NCBI RefSeq assembly: GCF_016599855.1
Contig: NZ_CP067041.1
Location: 5,394,001-5,458,000 of the forward strand
Origin: Bradyrhizobium diazoefficiens
Lineage (GTDB): Bacteria > Pseudomonadota > Alphaproteobacteria > Rhizobiales > Xanthobacteraceae
Reading direction: 5' to 3'
DNA length: 64,000 nt
Positions 17,980 to 27,007 of this stretch are shown here, one piece after another (position 1 is the first letter of the stretch; each line of letters starts with the position of its first letter). A model generated the notes under the pieces. That model searched no databases and had not been told where the DNA came from. It saw only the letters and a program-made list of their open reading frames with translations. A program made the translations under genes and the position numbers.

Positions 17980-18972
17980 ATGACCTCTCGCGCCAACATT
18001 GCGTGTCTGGGGGCCGGTCGCATGGGCCGCGGTATCGCCGTCGCGTTTGCCTATGCCGGGCACATGGTCACGATGATCGACATCAAGGCCCGTTCAGCGG
18101 AAGATTTTACGAAGCTGGAGGCGGACGCGCTTGGCGAGGTCAGGAAGACCTTTGCCAGCCTCTCGAAACTGGGGCTGCTGACCGACACCGACGTTGATCC
18201 GCTGATCGCGCGGGTTTCGGTGGTGCCGGCCAGCCAAAGCGGCGCCGCGTTGTCCGAAGCCGGAATGGTGTTCGAGGGCGTTCCTGAGGTCGTCGAGCTT
18301 AAGCGGGAGATTCTGGGGACTGCTTCAGGACAAGTCGGCCCTGAAACGATCATTGCCTCGACCACATCGACAATCCTCGTGGACGATCTCTGCGGCGCAA
18401 TCGTAAACCCTGGCCGCTTCCTTAACGTGCACTGGCTCAATCCGGCCTATCTGATCCCGTTGGTGGAAGTGTCGCCCGGCAAGGCCACTGATCCTGCCAT
18501 TATCGCCGAGGTTAAAGCTCTGCTCGAAAGCATCGGCAAAGTGCCGGTGGTCTGTGCAGCGACACCGGGCTTCATCGTTCCGCGCATCCAGGCGCTCGCA
18601 ATGAACGAAGCCGCGCGCATGGTCGAGGAAGGCGTTGCCAGCGCGGAGGAAATCGACAAGGCGATCCGTTACGGGTTCGGCTTCCGCTATGCCGTGCTCG
18701 GGCTGCTCGAATTCATCGATTGGGGCGGCGGGGACATTCTGTACTACGCCAGCCGCTATCTCGAAGGCGCGCTCGGCAGCGATCGCTATCGGGCACCGGA
18801 CGTCATTTCGCGCAATATGCATGAAGGCCGGATCGGCCTGCGAACAGGTGCGGGCTTCCTCGATTATTCAGGCCTCGATGTCGACGCCTATCATGCAAAA
18901 CGGCTTCAAGCCATGGTCGACCTGCTCCGGCACTTCGACCTGGCTCGCCCGCCAGTACTCGACCACAACTAG
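17980..18972 (+). CDS. 3-hydroxyacyl-CoA (3-hydroxybutyryl-CoA-type) dehydrogenase
   Basis: A 330-residue NAD-dependent dehydrogenase. It opens with the Rossmann motif LGAGRMGRGIAVAFAYAG, contains the NPAYLIPLVEV region of the family (usual form NPPxxxxLVEV), and has a C-terminal helical domain (GFIVPRIQALAMNEAARMVEEGVAS, then GLLEFIDWGGGD). It oxidises a 3-hydroxyacyl-CoA to the 3-oxo form. As last gene of the 13247-18972 operon it would work with the acyl-CoA dehydrogenase and crotonase in a beta-oxidation-like lower pathway. Its 3' end overlaps the convergent NicX-like gene by 4 bp. Confidence 0.87.
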   Translation: MTSRANIACLGAGRMGRGIAVAFAYAGHMVTMIDIKARSAEDFTKLEADALGEVRKTFASLSKLGLLTDTDVDPLIARVSVVPASQSGAALSEAGMVFEGVPEVVELKREILGTASGQVGPETIIASTTSTILVDDLCGAIVNPGRFLNVHWLNPAYLIPLVEVSPGKATDPAIIAEVKALLESIGKVPVVCAATPGFIVPRIQALAMNEAARMVEEGVASAEEIDKAIRYGFGFRYAVLGLLEFIDWGGGDILYYASRYLEGALGSDRYRAPDVISRNMHEGRIGLRTGAGFLDYSGLDVDAYHAKRLQAMVDLLRHFDLARPPVLDHN

Positions 18973-20015
18973 CCAAAGACGTCCTGGAGGACGCCTTCCC
19001 GCACCACCGCAACGCCATCGAGTTCGATGGTCGTTCCCATCATCGGCAGGTCGAAATGACCTGCTGTATAGCGGCCGGCGAATTCGTTAGCACCGGTCGA
19101 GAACAGGAAATTGCCCGGGACAGCTCGAATCTCTGTGCCGTTGGTGTCGCGCTGATCGTACATCGAGAGCGCCTCGTAGCGCGCAGCGGGGTTCATGCCG
19201 AAACCGACATGCGACACGGCATAGGCCTCCCGATCGCCCCACGCGGCGAGATAGGCGCGCATCATCGCTGCGTCCGTCCCCTCACCTTCAAGCTCGACGA
19301 CATAGTCGTCCTTCAGGGTCATCCTCACCGGCGATGTCAGGTAGCGCTTGAACGTGAGATTGATATCCCCCGGCGCCATCACCAGCGTGCCGTTGATCGT
19401 TCCGCTCTTGGGGAAGCTGACGACGATGCCGCCCGGCCAATGCGCCAGCGTGCCCGGCTTGTCGGTCCAGCCCCACACGCCGACCGTAGACGCTCCGACC
19501 ATGTCCACATCAAGTGCTGTGCCGGCCTTCGAGGTGACCCGCATCCGCTTGGTCCCGCGCAACATCTTCGCCGCCGCCCGAACGCGCTTCTCCAGCGCGA
19601 GATCCGGCACCATCCGCTCCAGCGCCTCGGGATGCTCGTTGGAGACCACCAGAATGCGCGCGCCGGCCTTCAGGATCTCGGGCGTTTCCACCGCATGCAT
19701 CAGGCCTTCGATAGTACAATCCACCACGAAGCCAGCTTGCTGAAGCGCAGTGATGACCGGGCCGAGCCGCTGGATCGCTTCGCTGGCACCGGTCGAGCGA
19801 ACCGGAACGATGTTGCGGTTGCGCGGCGTCGGCATGATGACGTGAAACGGCTTCGCACCCATTCGCAGCAGGGCCAGCTCCGCCACATGCACATTCAGCG
19901 CGCGCGACTGGGTTTCCGAGAGGATCGCCGCGGTATCGCCGGCCTTGACGGCGCATCGCTCAAAAATTTCGCAGAACGCGTCGATCCATTTTGCCTCGAT
20001 GCGGTCAGCCAGCAT
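18969..20015 (-). CDS. NicX-like metal-dependent dioxygenase / M29 aminopeptidase-fold protein
   Basis: A 348-residue protein of the aminopeptidase-M29-like fold that includes 2,5-dihydroxypyridine 5,6-dioxygenase (NicX). Metal ligands reported for NicX are, as I recall, His265, His318 and Asp320. Here His269 (AVSHVGFG) and His320/Asp322 (TAGHFDLP) have nearly the same spacing, and length matches (about 350). This supports an Fe(II) extradiol-type ring-cleavage enzyme acting on a dihydroxylated N-heterocycle or similar ring, although some relatives are annotated as leucyl aminopeptidases. It is the last gene of a minus-strand unit containing an ABC importer, 36 bp downstream of the second permease. 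Confidence 0.78.
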   Translation of the reverse strand: MLADRIEAKWIDAFCEIFERCAVKAGDTAAILSETQSRALNVHVAELALLRMGAKPFHVIMPTPRNRNIVPVRSTGASEAIQRLGPVITALQQAGFVVDCTIEGLMHAVETPEILKAGARILVVSNEHPEALERMVPDLALEKRVRAAAKMLRGTKRMRVTSKAGTALDVDMVGASTVGVWGWTDKPGTLAHWPGGIVVSFPKSGTINGTLVMAPGDINLTFKRYLTSPVRMTLKDDYVVELEGEGTDAAMMRAYLAAWGDREAYAVSHVGFGMNPAARYEALSMYDQRDTNGTEIRAVPGNFLFSTGANEFAGRYTAGHFDLPMMGTTIELDGVAVVREGVLQDVFG

Positions 20016-20051
20016 GGTTCACTCCCGGTCTTCTGGTTCTTGTTCGTCAGC

Positions 20052-20819
20052 TCACGCCTCGCGGAAGCCCCGCAAGAGGTACGACCGCACAGCGCCCAAC
20101 AAGGCATTCAGGATCAGCCCTAACAGCGAGATCGTGATCAAGGGTACGAACATGTCGACCGCCTGAAACGTGCGGGCCGCCGTGACCAGCGCATGTCCCA
20201 AGCCGTCCGTCGATGTGATCATCTCGGCCAGAAACACCACGATACAGGAAATGACAAGGCCGATCCGACAGCCGGTCAGGATCGACGGCATCGCTGCAGG
20301 CAAGACGACCTTGAACAGGATTTCATAGCGCGGCGTTCCCGCCGCCATCGCCGACCAGATCAGCTTTTGCTCCACCGTCGAAGCCCCATAGTAGGTGGAG
20401 AGCAGAATGGGAAAGAGAGCGTCCGCGGTCACCAGCGTGATCTTCGATCCGTGGCCGAAGCCAAGTAGCAACAACAGCGCCGGATAGAGCGCGACCTTCG
20501 GCAATGGCGCCAGCACCCGCACAATTGGACGAACGATGGCGTTAACAGCGGGACTGGCAGCAGCTGCGATGCCGATGGTCACGCCAAGTACGACCGCGAT
20601 CGCGAAGCCGGCGAACAACCGGATCAAGGTCGCCGCGATTTCCTGCTGAAACGTCCATGTCACGAGTTGCTGGAGCAGCCGGCTGAAGACGACACCCGGC
20701 GGCGGCAGCAAAACCGTAGGCGCGAAGCCGAACGATACCAAGCCTTGCCACACCGCGATCACCAGCACGATTGGGGCAAGGCCAAGGACGACATTTGCTG
20801 AGAGAGAACGTGGCATCAT
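20052..20819 (-). CDS. ABC transporter permease, NitT/TauT (SsuC) family
   Basis: A 255-residue inner-membrane permease of the BPD_transp_1 type. It has about six hydrophobic segments and the EAA-like loop (SAMAAGTPRYEILFKVVLPAAMPSILTGCRIGL) that contacts the ATPase. Two consecutive ATG codons open it, in an ATGA overlap with the stop of the upstream permease, so the pair is translationally coupled. This is one of two different permeases, implying a heterodimeric channel. With the ATPase (21598) and the binding protein (24342) it forms a complete importer, probably for the substrate of the adjoining dioxygenase pathway. Confidence 0.87.
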   Translation of the reverse strand: MMPRSLSANVVLGLAPIVLVIAVWQGLVSFGFAPTVLLPPPGVVFSRLLQQLVTWTFQQEIAATLIRLFAGFAIAVVLGVTIGIAAAASPAVNAIVRPIVRVLAPLPKVALYPALLLLLGFGHGSKITLVTADALFPILLSTYYGASTVEQKLIWSAMAAGTPRYEILFKVVLPAAMPSILTGCRIGLVISCIVVFLAEMITSTDGLGHALVTAARTFQAVDMFVPLITISLLGLILNALLGAVRSYLLRGFREA

Positions 20820-21601
20820 GAGAAGCTCAGCGGCATGTCGAACTGCGGTTCAGACCAGCGCACGAGCCTTGCACGGATGCGTTCGAAGACCGCATCGAGA
20901 CTGATGCCCATGGCGCCGACGATGATGATCATCGCATAAACCGTGTCATATTGCCCCATGTCGAGCGCATTGAAGAGGATGTTTCCGGCTCCCGACTGGC
21001 GAGCGATCATCTCGCTGGTGATCATGGTGATCAGCGCCAGCACCAGGCCGGTACGGCAGCCCGTCAAAATCTCCGGAAGAGCGGCAGGCAACACGATCCG
21101 AACCAGGCGCTGCAGTGGCGACAGCCCCATCGCCGCGCCAGACCACAGCATCTTCTCCTCGACAGCCTTGGCACCTTCAAAGCTATGATAGATCACGGGC
21201 AGGCTGACGCCGAGGAAGATCACCAGCATCTTCGTGATGTCACCAACGCCGAGCCACAGCATGATGATCGGCATCAGCGCCGCCTTCGGCACCGGGTAGA
21301 TCACCATCAGCAGCGGGTTGAAGAACGCTGCGACTGCCCGGCTACGGCCCATCAACAGTCCCAGCGGAATCGAAACCAGCACCGCGATGCCGAACCCGAC
21401 TGCCATGCGGCGGAGGGAGGCCACGATGTTGATCAGAGATTCCTTGTCACCGAGGATATCCGGGATCGCGCGGATCGCTTCGATCGCCGTTGGAAAGCTG
21501 TCGTTCTTCAGGGCCAGTGAGGCGACCTGCCACACCGCCAACAGTCCAATGCAGGCCAGCACCGGGGCACCGTGTCTGGTCAAAGCGGCTGGCGAGGTCA
21601 T
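20816..21601 (-). CDS. ABC transporter permease, NitT/TauT (SsuC) family
   Basis: A 261-residue permease paralogous to its downstream neighbour. The N-terminal hydrophobic segment (LACIGLLAVWQVASLAL) is followed by the family signature around SGAAMGLSPLQRLVRIVLPAALPEILTGCRTGL. The start overlaps the stop of the ATPase gene (ATGA) and its stop overlaps the next permease start, so ATPase-permease-permease form a tightly coupled trio. Nitrate, sulfonate, thiamine-precursor and aromatic-acid importers all use this architecture; the substrate cannot be fixed from the permease. Confidence 0.87.
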   Translation of the reverse strand: MTSPAALTRHGAPVLACIGLLAVWQVASLALKNDSFPTAIEAIRAIPDILGDKESLINIVASLRRMAVGFGIAVLVSIPLGLLMGRSRAVAAFFNPLLMVIYPVPKAALMPIIMLWLGVGDITKMLVIFLGVSLPVIYHSFEGAKAVEEKMLWSGAAMGLSPLQRLVRIVLPAALPEILTGCRTGLVLALITMITSEMIARQSGAGNILFNALDMGQYDTVYAMIIIVGAMGISLDAVFERIRARLVRWSEPQFDMPLSFS

Positions 21602-22443
21602 GACGGTGATCCGCTCTCATCGACCTCATCGAACATGCGCTCGATGTCGACGACGTATTTCTGGTAGCGCGGATCGAGCAACAGCTCGGTGCGCCGCCGC
21701 GGCCGCGGCAAGTCGATATCGATGACTTCCCGGATGCGGCCGGGAGATTTCGACATCATCACGACCTTGTCCGACAGGAACACGGCTTCGTCGACAGAGT
21801 GGGTGACGAACAGCACCGTCTTCCGGTCACGCTCCCAGATATTAAGGAGATCGTTCTGGAGGCGCGTCCGGGTGTGCGCATCGAGCGCACCGAACGGCTC
21901 GTCCATCAACAGGACTTCGGGATGGTAGGCGAGCGTCCGGGCCAGCGCGACGCGCTGCTTCATGCCGCCCGACAGCTCCTTGGGATAGAAGTTCTCGTAA
22001 CCCTTTAGGCCGACCATTTCGATAAGAGCGCGGCTCTGCGCTTCTGCCTCCGTGGTTCGCACGCCCTGCTGTCGCGGCCCATATATCACGTTGCCCAGCA
22101 CGGTCTTCCACGGAAATAGCGCGAACTCCTGGAACACCGGCCCGCGATCCGGCCCCGGCCCTGTGATCGCCTGTCCCTTCATCTTGGCTGCGCCGCTGGT
22201 TGGACTGACAAACCCTCCGACGATGTAAAGCAGGGTCGACTTGCCACAGCCGGACGGACCGAGGATTGAGACGAACGCCCTCTCCTCGATCGTCAAGGAG
22301 ATGTCCGATAATGCCAAATGATCCTTGCGCGCCGAGGTCTGGAAGACCTGCGAGACGCGGTTTATCTCGATGATCGCGGAAGCCGGCTTTGGTGACGTCA
22401 CCGGTCTCACCCATTCGCTCGATCTCGAACGCACTACCTTCAT
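21598..22443 (-). CDS. ABC transporter ATP-binding protein, NitT/TauT (SsuB) family
   Basis: A 281-residue ATPase. Walker A is LGPSGCGKST, the Q-loop PVFQEFALFPWKTV, the signature YPKELSGGMKQRVALARTL, Walker B EVLLMDEPFGALD, and the switch histidine is in VLFVTHSVDEAV. It energises the two downstream permeases. ATG 22443 is chosen; an in-frame TTG at 22470 would add nine residues. It lies 125 bp downstream of the dehydratase gene on the same strand. Confidence 0.88.
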   Translation of the reverse strand: MKVVRSRSSEWVRPVTSPKPASAIIEINRVSQVFQTSARKDHLALSDISLTIEERAFVSILGPSGCGKSTLLYIVGGFVSPTSGAAKMKGQAITGPGPDRGPVFQEFALFPWKTVLGNVIYGPRQQGVRTTEAEAQSRALIEMVGLKGYENFYPKELSGGMKQRVALARTLAYHPEVLLMDEPFGALDAHTRTRLQNDLLNIWERDRKTVLFVTHSVDEAVFLSDKVVMMSKSPGRIREVIDIDLPRPRRRTELLLDPRYQKYVVDIERMFDEVDESGSPS

Positions 22444-22568
22444 CCCATCTCTCGCTTCACTCACGCGCAAATGTCACGCAACTGATACGCTGAATGTCCT
22501 CCATCAGCAGCACGAGCTTAGCAAGAAACCTGCCAAACAGGTCACCATTTTCGTACGCGCGCGACTTC

Positions 22569-24263
22569 TCAGTCGAACCACGGCCATTCCGCCGGCCCCT
22601 CATGCGTGACCGCTCCACCCGGCGCCTGGCCGACCAGTCGTGCATATTTTGCGAGCGCACCAGCGCGATGACGTGGGGGCCGTTGCTTCCATTCGCGCCG
22701 GCGCGCAGCGAGTTCCTGGTCGTTGACCAGCAGATCCATCCGACGACCGGCAGCATCAATCCGGATCTTGTCGCCATCGCCGACGAGCGCCAGCGGCCCA
22801 CCAACAAACGCTTCCGGAGATACATAGCCGATGCACATGCCGCGCGTGGCACCAGAGAACCGGCCATCCGTGATCAGGGCCACCTTCTCGCCCATGCCCT
22901 GGCCATAGATCAGCGCGGTGACGCCGAGCATCTCGCGCATGCCTGGACCGCCGACCGGCCCTTCGTTGCGGATCACGAGCACCTCACCCGCCTTGTAAGT
23001 GCGATCACGAACCGCTTTGACACAGGCTTCCTCGTCTTCGAAGACGCGGGCCACCCCTTCAAAGAACTGGCCCTTCAAACCCGCAATCTTGATCACCGCG
23101 CCATCCGGACAGAGGTTGCCCTTCAGGACAGCAACACCGCCGTCAGGCATGATGGGCGAGCGGGCCGGATAAACCACCTCGCCGTCGGGCGCCTTTGCCG
23201 CGCCATATTCTTCCGCGAGCGTGCGACCCGTGATGGTCAGGCAGCTGCCATCGATATGCCCGCCCTGGATCAATTCGCGGATCACAACGGCCGCACCACC
23301 GATGTCGTAGACATCCTTCGCCGTGTACTTGCCGCCCGGCCGCAGGTTTCCGATCAGCGGCGTCCTGGCAAACACTTCACCGACATCATCGATCGTGAAC
23401 GCAATGCCGGCCTCGTTCGCGATCGCCGGAAGATGCAGCGCGGCGTTAGTCGAACCGCCCGTTGCGGCAACGATCGCCGCGCCGTTCTCCAGGGATTTTC
23501 GCGTCACGATGTCGCGCGGCAGCGGCCCACCTCGTTCGAGCATCTCCATGATCAGGCGTCCCGCGCGACGCGAGATCTGCGCGCGCTCGGCATAGACTCC
23601 GGGCACCATCGACACGTTCGGAATGGTGAGGCCCATCGCCTCCGATACCATCCCCATCGTGTTCGCGGTGAACTGGCCGGCGCAAGCACCGATGGTCGGC
23701 AGGCAGGCGCGCTCGATCCGCTCGAGCGTCGCAGCATCAATCTCGCCCGTCATGAAGCTGCCGACGGCCTCATAGGAGTCGAGAACGGTCAGCGTCCGCC
23801 CATCCACGTGCCCCGGCAGCGAACTGCCGCCATAGATGAAGATGGAAGGCACGTTGCAACGAACCATTCCCATCATCACGCCCGGAAGCGTCTTGTCGCA
23901 TCCGCCGTATCCGATCAGCGCATCGTAGGCGAGACCATGGACGACGGCCTCGATAGAGTCGGCGATCAGTTCGCGCGAAAACAGGGAGAACTTCATCCCC
24001 TCATGATTCATGCTGATGCCGTCGGAGACTGAGACGGTCGAGAATTCGCGCGGCGTGCCGCCGGCCTCCTCGATGCCGGTCTTGGCCGCAGCCACTTGGA
24101 AGTCGTGAGTCATGTTGCAGGGCGTCTGCTCGCCCTTCATGCTGACAACGCCCACCATCGGCTTGGCGATGGCGGTGTCGTCCAACCCCATCGCGCGCAT
24201 GAAGGCACGGTGTGGGGCCCGGTCGAGGCCGTCAGTCGTTATCCGTGATCGCAACTTCTTCAT
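22569..24263 (-). CDS. IlvD/Edd family dehydratase
   Basis: A 564-residue Fe-S dehydratase of the dihydroxy-acid/sugar-acid family. Cluster cysteines are suggested by [23 protein letters not shown] and [15 protein letters not shown]. Further family motifs are [14 protein letters not shown] and [15 protein letters not shown]. It is shorter than E. coli IlvD (about 616) and nearer the size of pentonate dehydratases. Its place between the importer's binding protein and its ATPase suggests dehydration of a hydroxy-acid intermediate in this catabolic pathway rather than valine synthesis; that is inference. ATG 24263 is preferred to TTG 24284. Confidence 0.85.
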   Translation of the reverse strand: MKKLRSRITTDGLDRAPHRAFMRAMGLDDTAIAKPMVGVVSMKGEQTPCNMTHDFQVAAAKTGIEEAGGTPREFSTVSVSDGISMNHEGMKFSLFSRELIADSIEAVVHGLAYDALIGYGGCDKTLPGVMMGMVRCNVPSIFIYGGSSLPGHVDGRTLTVLDSYEAVGSFMTGEIDAATLERIERACLPTIGACAGQFTANTMGMVSEAMGLTIPNVSMVPGVYAERAQISRRAGRLIMEMLERGGPLPRDIVTRKSLENGAAIVAATGGSTNAALHLPAIANEAGIAFTIDDVGEVFARTPLIGNLRPGGKYTAKDVYDIGGAAVVIRELIQGGHIDGSCLTITGRTLAEEYGAAKAPDGEVVYPARSPIMPDGGVAVLKGNLCPDGAVIKIAGLKGQFFEGVARVFEDEEACVKAVRDRTYKAGEVLVIRNEGPVGGPGMREMLGVTALIYGQGMGEKVALITDGRFSGATRGMCIGYVSPEAFVGGPLALVGDGDKIRIDAAGRRMDLLVNDQELAARRREWKQRPPRHRAGALAKYARLVGQAPGGAVTHEGPAEWPWFD

Positions 24264-24341
24264 GCTTGCATCATCTTCATGCAACGTCCCGCGCGTGGGC
24301 GGGACATTGCGACCTCGTTGATCCAGCGAACGACCTAACTG

Positions 24342-25325
24342 TTATTGTAGCGGCGCGACGATCGTCGGATGCTTGAACTGCGCCACATCCAGTTTCGGCA
24401 GCATTCCCGTGTCCGCGTAGATGTCGAGCATCTTCTGGATCGCAGGGAAATTCGGTGCCGCACCGGGATCCCGGCCGAAATCATTATCCTTGAGCAGATA
24501 GGTATCGAGCACGGAAACGGGCGCCTTCAGCACTTCCGACACAACCTTCAGAGTCTCTTCGCGGTTTGCCAGCGCCTTCTTCATGCCCGACGTGATGTCG
24601 CGGACATAGGCCTTCACCAGCTCCGGGTTCTTGTCGACGAAATCGGCACGGCAGGCTTCCAGGATGTGCACGATGTTCGGCATGACCTGCGACAGCGAGA
24701 AGAGTTTGCGTGTGCCACCCTTGGCCTCCGCGCGTGCCGCGAACGGCTGGTTCATGTTGACCGCATCGACCCGGCCTTGGCGCAGGGCATCTTCGGAGAC
24801 GGCAAAGCCGACCTCAACCAGTTTGATGTCCTTGGCGGGATGGACGCCGTTCTGCTTCAAGAGCAAATTGAATGGGCCTTGCGTGCCGCCGCCGATCACG
24901 GAAATGCCGACCGTCTTGCCTTTGAGATCTGCAATCGTCTTGATCGGCGAGTTATCCATGACCGCCCAGTAGACCGAGAAGCCACCGGGCTTCTCGAAAA
25001 CGTGCTGGGCCACGATGTAGGCCTTGAGATTGCCGCCGACCACGCCGTTGGCAAGCGACAGCGGCGCCTGCGTCGCGCAATCCAGTGCGCCGGCCGCCAA
25101 GGCCTGCGTCATCGGCGCGGTGCCCTGGAATTGGGTCCACTCGATCTTGTAGGTCTTGCCGATAGCGGGAAATTCGGCCGGCCTGCGCATCATCCAGTAT
25201 TTGGATTCCTCGGCCGGGATGGTCCAGCCCACGCGGATCGTCTGCTGCGCCCGTGAAGGGCTTACGCCCGCGATCATGGTCGCCACAGCCCCTATTGCCA
25301 GCATCCACCTCGAAATTGCCCGCAT
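24342..25325 (-). CDS. ABC transporter substrate-binding protein, NitT/TauT (SsuA) family
   Basis: A 327-residue periplasmic protein. A signal peptide (RWMLAIGAVATMIAGVSPSRAQQ) is followed by TIRVGWTIPAEESKYWMMRRP and the NMT1/SsuA fold, including TIADLKGKTVGISVIGGGTQG. It captures the ligand for the two permeases and ATPase downstream. The frame stays open far upstream of 25325, but that part is antisense to the dehydrogenase at 25503; ATG 25325 fits the signal peptide. It is probably the first gene of the unit SBP-dehydratase-ATPase-permease-permease-NicX-like. The 177 bp region shared with the divergent gene at 25503 should hold the promoters. Confidence 0.87.
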   Translation of the reverse strand: MRAISRWMLAIGAVATMIAGVSPSRAQQTIRVGWTIPAEESKYWMMRRPAEFPAIGKTYKIEWTQFQGTAPMTQALAAGALDCATQAPLSLANGVVGGNLKAYIVAQHVFEKPGGFSVYWAVMDNSPIKTIADLKGKTVGISVIGGGTQGPFNLLLKQNGVHPAKDIKLVEVGFAVSEDALRQGRVDAVNMNQPFAARAEAKGGTRKLFSLSQVMPNIVHILEACRADFVDKNPELVKAYVRDITSGMKKALANREETLKVVSEVLKAPVSVLDTYLLKDNDFGRDPGAAPNFPAIQKMLDIYADTGMLPKLDVAQFKHPTIVAPLQ

Positions 25326-25502
25326 CGTGCCCACTCCGTTGCTCCGGCGCCGACCGACGCCACCCAAACCCGCCAGCCCAAATGTTTCATGGTTCAAACA
25401 CTCAGGCAAGCCATGCATGCCGCCCCGGTTTCGCTGCGAGATGCGTTGTGTATGGTGGGCAGCGGTCGCGCGGCGCTGCGCCGCGACAGAAGGAGGCAAC
25501 CT

Positions 25503-26438
25503 ATGGCTGATGCGAGCAAGGCAAACCCGCAAGGCGTCGAGAAGCTCGGCTATCTGGGCCTTGGATTGATGGGGACACCGATGACCCGGCGCCTGCTCAA
25601 GGCCGGTTATCGCGTCACCGTCTGGAACCGTTCGGAGGGCAAAGTCGCTCCGCTCGTCGAGGCGGGCGCCAAGCGCGCAAGCGCGCCGCGTGACCTGTTG
25701 GCGAGTTCGGACATCGTCTTCATGTGCGTGACCGATGCCGCGGCCGTCGAAGAGGTGATTTTCGGGCCGGAAGGTCTTGCAGCCGCTCCTGGCGCAGGCA
25801 AGCTCGTGGTCGATTTCTCGTCGATCCATCCCGACGCTGCACGCGAGTTCGCGACGCGATTGAAGGCGGCGAATGGCGCAAGCTGGATCGATGCGCCCGT
25901 GTCCGGCGGCACCAAGGGCGCCGAAGAAGGCACGCTTGCCATCATGGCCGGCGGAACAGCCGATGATATCGAGAGGGTGCGGCCTTATGTGCTCGCCATG
26001 GCGCGCAGATTCACTCACATGGGTCCAATCGGCGCTGGCCAGACCACGAAGCTCTGCAACCAGGTGATCGTCGGATGTGCGATGGCCGTCCTTGCGGAGG
26101 CAACGCGTCTTGCCTCCAATGCAGGAATCGATGCTGGCCGGCTCCCCGAAGCACTCGCCGGCGGCTTTGCGGATTCGATCCCGCTTCAGCTCTTCGTGCC
26201 GCGCATGGTCCAGGGCATCCACTCGCCGCCGCTCGGCCACATCGCAACGATGCTGAAGGATCTCGACACGGTCGCCGACGTCGCCCAGGCGACGTCAACG
26301 CCAGTGCCGATGGCAACCCTCGCGGGACAGATCTTCAGGCTGGCCAAGGCTGCACGCGGGGCAGACGCGGACGCTTTGGAGATTTACAAGCTCTCGGCAC
26401 CGACCGCTGAACTGACGAGCGCCCTTGAATCGTCTTAG
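25503..26438 (+). CDS. NAD(P)-dependent beta-hydroxyacid dehydrogenase (HIBADH/GarR type)
   Basis: A 311-residue dehydrogenase. The Rossmann motif GYLGLGLMGTPMTRRLL is near residue 16, the substrate motif DAPVSGGTKGAEEGTLAIMAG near 131, and the catalytic lysine is in GQTTKLCNQV near 180. The family oxidises 3-hydroxyisobutyrate or reduces tartronate semialdehyde and similar acids. It is divergent from the binding-protein operon and convergent with the flavin reductase (4 bp overlap of ends), inside the second catabolic cluster. A very strong AGAAGGAGG site precedes ATG 25503; the frame is open further upstream but without such a site. Confidence 0.88.
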   Translation: MADASKANPQGVEKLGYLGLGLMGTPMTRRLLKAGYRVTVWNRSEGKVAPLVEAGAKRASAPRDLLASSDIVFMCVTDAAAVEEVIFGPEGLAAAPGAGKLVVDFSSIHPDAAREFATRLKAANGASWIDAPVSGGTKGAEEGTLAIMAGGTADDIERVRPYVLAMARRFTHMGPIGAGQTTKLCNQVIVGCAMAVLAEATRLASNAGIDAGRLPEALAGGFADSIPLQLFVPRMVQGIHSPPLGHIATMLKDLDTVADVAQATSTPVPMATLAGQIFRLAKAARGADADALEIYKLSAPTAELTSALESS

Positions 26439-26998
26439 GGCGACTTCTTGCGCTCGTCTTCGGACAGAAACCGGCCATATGTCCCTCGCGCAAACAGCAG
26501 CGGCTCTTTTGCTGTGTAGGCATAGGCCTCGACCGCACCGAGAAAGATCACGTGATCGCCGCCATAATAGCGATTGACGGACCGGCACTGAAAATTGGCT
26601 ACGCTCTCGGCAAGCACCGGCGCGTTGCCAAGGCCCGGCGTCCAGTCTACGCCAGCGAACTTGTCCTCCGACGATTTTGCGAACTTGTTTGCAAGCGCCT
26701 GCTGCGAGGTACCCAGCACATGGACCGTGAAATGGCTGGCGTTCTGAAACACGGTCAGACTCGATGAATAGCCTCCGAGGCTCCAGAGCACCAGGGGAGG
26801 ATTTAGGGAGACCGACGCAAACGAATTGCAGGTGATGCCATACGGCTTTCCATCAGCAGCAATAGCTGTGATGATCGTGACGCCCGTTCCGTAAGTGCCG
26901 AGGGCGTTACGAAAATCACGTGGATCAATCTGCGAGCTGTCGCTCGCGAACTCATTGGCCGGATCAGGTGAGGCCGGCTGCTTTGGCAGATCATTCAT
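26435..26998 (-). CDS. flavin reductase family protein (HpaC-type)
   Basis: A 187-residue FMN-binding split-barrel protein. It carries FRNALGTYGTGVTIITAIAADGKPYGITCNSFASVSLNPPLVLWSL, the hallmark of the reductase component of two-component flavin monooxygenases. It would supply reduced FMN/FAD using NAD(P)H to the oxygenase encoded 9 bp upstream on the same strand (27008). The pairing and spacing make the partnership very likely. Its stop overlaps the convergent dehydrogenase gene. Confidence 0.88.
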   Translation of the reverse strand: MNDLPKQPASPDPANEFASDSSQIDPRDFRNALGTYGTGVTIITAIAADGKPYGITCNSFASVSLNPPLVLWSLGGYSSSLTVFQNASHFTVHVLGTSQQALANKFAKSSEDKFAGVDWTPGLGNAPVLAESVANFQCRSVNRYYGGDHVIFLGAVEAYAYTAKEPLLFARGTYGRFLSEDERKKSP

Positions 26999-27007
26999 CA
27001 GCCGGCC

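Noticed and set aside
22494..24032. Long plus-strand open frame of 512 codons opposite the IlvD-type dehydratase
   Set aside because: A shadow of a high-GC gene; the minus strand encodes all dehydratase motifs.
25326..26240. Minus-strand open frame extending the binding-protein gene by about 300 residues
   Set aside because: It is antisense to a clear dehydrogenase gene, has no family resemblance, and the signal peptide fits ATG 25325.
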